A stretch of DNA of 64,000 nt. Origin: Owenia fusiformis. Taxonomy: Eukaryota; Annelida; Polychaeta; Sabellida; Oweniidae. The notes beneath the pieces were generated by a model, which ran no database searches, was not told the origin of the DNA, and saw nothing but the letters and a program-made list of their open reading frames with translations. A program made the position numbers and the translations under genes. The DNA lies in NCBI GenBank assembly GCA_903813345.2, contig CAIIXF020000005.1:10235375-10299374 (forward strand), written 5' to 3'. Below, piece after piece: positions 59,656-64,000 of this stretch. Numbering within the stretch: the first letter of the stretch is position 1; each line of letters begins with the position of its first letter.

Positions 59656-60488
59656 CTATATCCCACCGATAGTGTGATAAAAAAGCTACATTGTTTCAAA
59701 GTTTGCTACTTTGGTACTTTGTTTGCTGCTCTGTTACTGGTTAAAAGTCAAATCTTCAGAAAGTGGAATATGAAAGAATTAGCCCAGATTTCAAGTGCAC
59801 TGAACATACCGTACTGTATGTGTTCAGTTCTGAAAAACAGGGTATAGGAATTGATGGACAAAAAGCCTCTTGAAAATAAATACAGTAAGGATGCAATTCT
59901 GAAGAATGTGAAGAAAGTGCTTAGAGGATTATGCAATGCTACACCTTCATCTGAATTTTTATTGAAATCATATCTATCCAGATAAGCTGCTGTTCAAGCA
60001 GCAGCTTGTGGTCATACCAACTACTAAAAATCAGCTGTAAATCTGTAAAATTATATGATATAAAGCTGAAATGTCTCAGGTAACTCAAGAATTAAATTCT
60101 CTTTAAAATGACATGTGACACACTATATAACATAAAGTTTTTTGCTGTAGATATGGGTGCCATTGTTTTTTGACACATTGCCTATCTATATAATGTATTG
60201 TTACCAATATTAACACTGTTAAGCATTATTTATGTGAGTAATAATTTAACTTTAAATGAAATTGATCACTGGATCCAGTTGATTCATATCTTGCATTCTG
60301 TCAAACATCCATTAGCACAAAATCAAGACTGAGGAAAATGATTTAAGACATTGCGGGATCAATTTGTAAAATTTCTTGGATAAATTAAGAAAACTAAAAA
60401 TTTTCACAAATTAACATCATGAAGAGAACACTACATGTATGTATATGTAGTAGATCACAATGTTGTATATGACTTTAAAGATGTCTAC

Positions 60489-60666
60489 CTGGTCCTCTTC
60501 CCTTGTCTCACCACATAGATTATGACTAGAGTTCCTAAGAACAGTACCACTGTGACCCCCACACATATACCTATTAGAAGATATTTGTCAAGCCAGAGGT
60601 ACTTTGGACCTTCAGTTGGACTCACAGTTGAAGGCAGGGCGCGACAATCGGGCCTAGCCTCGACAT
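60489..60666 (-). CDS. VWDE: VWDE-like exon: juxtamembrane stalk and transmembrane helix
   Basis: The exon is 178 bp, with acceptor gatattccAG and donor CCAG|GTAGAC. A Ser/Thr/Pro stalk (RALPSTVSPTEGPK) leads into a hydrophobic helix of about 25 residues, starting YLLIGICVGVTVVLF and ending VIIYVV. The basic stop-transfer RQGKRTR follows directly, and this charge placement puts the C-terminus in the cytoplasm (type I topology). The exon begins with two bases and ends with two bases, in phase with both neighbours. Confidence 0.85.
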
Positions 60667-61781
60667 CTGGAATATCAACAAAGCACAGTTTATTACGTAT
60701 AACATGTTTAATATAACATGCAGTCTGTTAATCAGAATATGCTATGAGTTAAAAATTATCAGGTAATATAGGTGTGGCATACAATATATTGTAAGCATTA
60801 TGATAATATGTGTACAATGTGTATTGTAATCTTAACAATTAGGCCACTCATTGCAGTCCAGTACAATACTCTTGGCACTCAGGCCCAAAGCCAAAAATTC
60901 TTTCAAAATCAAGTCGTTTTTCACCATTTTGAGCACCTTTAAAGTGATTGTGGGCTAAAGGAGTGGTATCGATATGGTGAACTTTTTGAACACGCGTTTC
61001 TCTTAAACCAGTCATCAAAACATTCTGAAACTTTTACACATCGTCAATTTAATGGTCATCTTTTGGATGGTAACATTATAATTTGAAATATATATCCTTT
61101 TCTCTATATTGTTTTAGACATCAGACACTTGTTTTGTTCTTGGTATCATATATTCAGAATGAAATGAAACACCTATCCGAACCTCATTGGAACAAAACGA
61201 CATAAACAAAATGTGTTTAGGTCTCTCAATATTGTAATTGTACAAAGGAAAGTTTGGTTGATTTTAAAAAAGTATCTTGTTAATGAAATAAAATGTTTAT
61301 CTTAATTTTTATCTATTTTGGGGATTTTGTTTTAAGTTTTTGCATACTTTTAGTAAAATCAACCAACCTTTGTATAACTGTAATATGGAGAGGTCTAAGA
61401 AAATGTTGTATATGCTATTTTGTTGCAACAAGGTTTGGAAAGACATTTTATTTCATTCTCAAGAATTGGTAGAAAGGAACAAAAAACAATTGCACTAAAA
61501 AGCAAAAAATGTTAACAAAAACAGTTATATAAAATATATATAAATAATTTTCTCATTAAATTGTTGTCAATCAGTCAACATTACATAAAGGGCCGTGTTT
61601 TTTTACAGAATGTTTTCAATAATTGGTTGAAGAGAAAAACATTGTTAAATTCAGTTCACCATATCGATACCTATCCTTCGTCGAATTGGAACCCCAGTTT
61701 TTAAACCCCCCTCCTGGCAAAATCTGCCTCTGGTCTGCACTACTATGCAATACTCTTTGCATAAACTTTGTAACCACTTAC

Positions 61782-61890
61782 CTACAGGGGACCAAAATGT
61801 TTTATTTTGTGGGTAACAACCGAAGCAGCTGTTGTCAGGGTTTAATGTGTAGCCATGGTAACAACGGCTATCTATCACACATCTATCATC
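61782..61890 (-). CDS. VWDE: VWDE-like exon: cysteine-box module
   Basis: The exon is 109 bp, with acceptor tgtattttcAG and donor GTAG|GTAAGTGG. It encodes DDRCVIDSRCYHGYTLN, then PDNSCFGCYPQNKTFWSPV. The module C-(V/I)-I-D-x-x-C-Y ... N-P-x-x-x-C-x-x-C-x-P ... W-S is a recurring motif in VWDE-type proteins. It ends with one base that completes an Asp codon in the next exon. Confidence 0.85.
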
Positions 61891-62315
61891 CTGAAAATAC
61901 AATTACATATCCCTGACTAATGGTTCTAATAAATCCTTGTTCCAGTGTATTTGAAACCTAATCAGTCCAAAGTCTTTACTATTCCTTGGAATGCTGTAGA
62001 TGTCTTTAATTTAATCAGAGAGAAAATATTAACATGCGAAATTAACTTTACTAAAGGCGTGAAAATTTACCCTCACATGACATCTAAAATAGGTCTCTCA
62101 AAAGCTTTAGACTCTGATGAATCAGAATGTAATCAATCTATTGTATTCAATAATAACTCCCTAAAATGAATACAATGTAATGTATATTGAACTATGACAT
62201 AACAGAACATTTTATTTTTTATGTCATGTCACGCAATCAACCAATCAAATGTAATGGGTAATCACTGTGATCAACAAGATAATATTTCTTGGTATCGGTA
62301 CATGTGGATACTCAC

Positions 62316-62549
62316 AAATATTGAGCACTGTGGGGATGGACTCCTATTGGAGCATGATTGACATGACGAGTTGTATAGCAACAAAAGTGGCTCCTGACTA
62401 CTGGCGTTCACTCCATTGTTGCTAACACGTATCTTAAAGCTTGAATACAACGTGGGGATATCACAGCGGATTGCTTGGAAATTTATATAAGTTGCCTGCC
62501 TCGTTGTTACAGTGCCAGTCCTTGTAAAACCTTCGCCTGAAGGGGTGAC
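62316..62549 (-). CDS. VWDE: VWDE-like exon: IPT-like segment and cysteine pair
   Basis: The exon is 234 bp (78 codons, phase 0 at both ends), with acceptor tcttttccAG and donor GTGAGT. It encodes VTPSGEGFTRTGTV, then YINFQAIRCDIPTLYSSFKI, then RVSNNGVNASSQEPLLLLYN, then SSCQSCSNRSPSPQC. The (R)VSN(N)G...SCQSC pattern closely resembles the post-VWD region of VWDE proteins as I know them. A sequon (NAS) is present. Confidence 0.87.
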
Positions 62550-62743
62550 CTGGAAAGAAAAGGGGGAATCAGAGTAAATGTAAAATTCAATAGACATTTT
62601 AGCTCAGTTGTAGAGCATGACAATGGCGACTCAGAACACAAATAATCGGTAGTAAGCACTAAGGATCTGCCAATACATGAATTGGTTTGTTATTGCAAAA
62701 TAGGAAACAACAACAAAATGTGCAAATGCCAGATAATACTTAC

Positions 62744-62934
62744 TGTAACATACTCCATATGACAGGTCAGTTTTGGAGAGTCAACAAAGTTTTTTCCATA
62801 GAGTTCTATGGTTGAGCAATTATCAATGGCATAATCACATATTCCACTGTACTGTATGACTGCTACTATAGGAGCTTGATATTCTGGCATACTACAGTCT
62901 GCACCTATATATTCTGCCTCACATTCACACTGAC
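62744..62934 (-). CDS. VWDE: VWDE-like exon: end of EGF and start of IPT-like segment
   Basis: The exon is 191 bp, with acceptor aattccAG and perfect donor GTAAGT. It opens with two bases completing Gly, then QCECEAEYIGADCS, which finishes an EGF module with spacing C-x3-C-x5-C-x4-C-x-C-x8-C. Next comes APIVAVIQYSG, then ICDYAIDNCSTIELYGKNF, then VDSPKLTCHMEYVT. The I-x-L-Y-G-x-N-F pattern followed by a cysteine is typical of IPT/E-set folds. The exon ends on a codon boundary. Confidence 0.85.
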
Positions 62935-62979
62935 CTGGAATTGTAGATTAAGATGACATACAGTAATCACATACATCCA

Positions 62980-63130
62980 CAGTGAAACTTGTTTATCCAA
63001 ATACCTACAGTATCTAATCTAAACACCTCACAATGTGAACACTTTTCTTGGTCCCAAATGCATTATCTCCCATTTACTCACTTGTTTAAAAAACCTTGAA
63101 ATGTGAACACCTGCTAATCTAAACACTTTA
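62980..63130. mobile_element. Degenerate pogo-like MITE filling a VWDE-like intron
   Basis: CAGTGAAACTTGTTTATCC, then repeated AACACCT boxes and cttggtcccaaatg, matches the 43,140-43,300 and 26,078 copies. It makes up most of the 237-bp intron 62,935-63,171. Confidence 0.5.
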
Positions 63131-63171
63131 TTGACTTAATGACTTGATTGACAAATGTTTTATTCATTTAC

Positions 63172-63349
63172 CATTTGTACAGTTGCCCCGCCCACTACAT
63201 TGATTGACACATGTCATGCTGTCAATGTTCTCATTGATGGCTCTGCCCTCATCAGTGCTGGCGTATGTGATGTTCTTACTCAGCTGGTCCCTGCAGCTGG
63301 TCTGTATTGACTCTAGTGGAGAACTGGCCCAGCTTGTAGAATTGGTTAA
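63172..63349 (-). CDS. VWDE: VWDE-like exon: linker and first half of EGF-like module
   Basis: The exon is 178 bp, with acceptor catccatcAG and donor AATG|GTAAATG. It starts on a codon boundary and ends with one base of a Gly codon. It encodes a polar linker with N-glycosylation sequons (NST, NIT), then SMTCVNQCSGRGNCTN, giving the first three cysteines of the EGF module (C47, C51, C57 of the partial protein). The next exon supplies the rest. The upstream exon is outside the window or not recognised in the remaining 650 bp. Confidence 0.82.
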
Positions 63350-63517
63350 CTGATGGATGAAAATAGGAATTAATTTCTTTCAAATTTTATTTACGGTATT
63401 ATTTCTAAACCTGTATAAGTACTGTATAGTATACGTTTTATACACTGTATACCGGAAGGTGTCAAGCCAATAGCAAATTTTACGCAATTAATTAAGAAAT
63501 AAAGACCGAAGAGCAGG

Positions 63518-63652
63518 GCTACTAGTTTCGAATACACCCTGCAGGGTCTAGGCACAAACGTTTCCTGTACCCCGAACGACCGAAGGGAGTGAGGGGTTCG
63601 AAAGCTTTTGTGCCTAGACCTAAGGGGTGTATTCGGATCTAGTAGCCTTTCT
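63518..63652. repeat. Imperfect foldback of about 135 bp
   Basis: GGCTACTAGTTTCGAATACA and the later TGTATTCGGATCTAGTAGCC are inverted arms, with the inner pair GTCTAGGCACAAA / TTTGTGCCTAGAC. It is probably a MITE, in the intron or flank upstream of the first visible VWDE-like exon. Confidence 0.65.
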
Positions 63653-64000
63653 CTGAGGGAAAAAAATATCAGAAAATTTTGGCTCCGGACAATTTCTCCC
63701 TGCCTTTTTTATTTTGCAGACAAGAGGGGGTCGCGAAAAGAGTGGAACGGCCTAAACTGACCAATGAGTGCACTGAACGAAACACTTAGTACAGAGCCAA
63801 GGATTTGATCTCGAATATAACCCAGCTGAAGCATTGACTTTGTTTACAGTTTATAGAAGGCGTGAATACAGTCATTTTCGAATCCCAATTTCAGCACTTA
63901 ACCAGCAATTGTTATTACGACATGGAAATGTTACATGAGAAATGACACTACATGACATTGTATATTGTTGCAGAATATCCTAGTAAATAGTAATTAAGCG

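Larger units (their letters stand above)
58773..63349 (-). other. VWDE: VWDE-like single-pass membrane protein gene, 3' part (six exons)
   Basis: Six minus-strand exons join in phase: 63,349-63,172, 62,934-62,744, 62,549-62,316, 61,890-61,782, 60,666-60,489 and 59,064-58,773. Together they encode the last 393 residues. Domain order: linker, EGF-like module (residues 47-73), IPT/E-set-like segment (about 78-195), a cysteine box of the CVIDSRCY...CFGCYP type (about 202-237), one transmembrane helix (about 266-290) and a tail of about 100 residues. The EGF, IPT-like and cysteine-box order matches the part of von Willebrand factor D and EGF domain-containing proteins that follows the VWD domain. 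Vertebrate VWDE continues into many EGF repeats, whereas this one ends in a membrane anchor. The N-terminal part lies beyond 64,000. Confidence 0.8.

Noticed and set aside
59385-59699. Arg/Gly/Asp-repeat frame of 104 codons
   Set aside because: The RGRDRG-like stretch is the CACGAC minisatellite inside the last VWDE-like intron.
63590-63612. GGTTCGAAA word resembling a tRNA B box
   Set aside because: No matching A box, cloverleaf or acceptor stem around it; it lies in the imperfect foldback.

Overview
This is a window of an AT-rich animal nuclear genome. It carries parts of three spliced genes, set in long introns and long gene-poor stretches full of short non-autonomous mobile elements. Short exons with GT/AG borders, long introns, metazoan-specific domains (ABLIM-type LIM, DM zinc finger, VWDE-like IPT/EGF) and many ACATGTA-rich and GACGGAC-rich repeats suggest a marine lophotrochozoan, most likely a bivalve mollusc. 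The taxon is inference. I found no bacterial, organellar, CRISPR, rRNA or tRNA features.

Region 1 (1-16,226, minus strand) is the 5' end of an actin-binding LIM protein gene (ABLIM family). Three exons fit in phase: a first coding exon (16,202-16,226) giving MVTKVKSR, an exon with the first half of LIM1 (8,288-8,383), and an exon with the rest of LIM1 and the first half of LIM2 (1,848-2,031). The gene runs off the left edge. Its introns hold minisatellites, a GATAATTATC/ATCGCTAATAGCGAT cluster, a TTAA-flanked 832-bp element and many copies of a dispersed AT-rich repeat of about 150 bp.

Region 2 (16.3-52.9 kb) contains no gene I can recognise. It holds a 3.6-kb non-autonomous LTR retrotransposon (28,218-31,827) with nearly identical 692-bp repeats, nested in a pogo-like MITE. 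It also holds two foldback MITEs with 9-bp target duplications, an 860-bp TA-flanked element with a CpG-rich terminal repeat, hAT-like foldbacks, a tandem array of units near 290 bp, and three promoter-like patches (about 19.3, 27.7 and 35.2 kb) with no proven transcript.

Region 3 (52.9-55.3 kb, plus strand) is a compact four-exon gene coding for about 312 residues. It has an N-terminal divergent DM (doublesex/mab-3) zinc module, a serine-rich middle with SEK-type repeats and a C-terminal basic nuclear-localisation-like motif. It looks like a fast-evolving DMRT gene, possibly of the bivalve Dmrt1L type implicated in sex determination. This is the most interesting gene in the window.

Region 4 (58.8-63.35 kb, minus strand) is the 3' part of a membrane-anchored VWDE-like gene: six exons in phase giving an EGF module, an IPT-like/cysteine-box ectodomain, one transmembrane helix and a tail of about 100 residues. 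The DMRT-like and VWDE-like genes converge on the 55.3-58.7 kb stretch. No functional link between the three genes is implied by the sequence.
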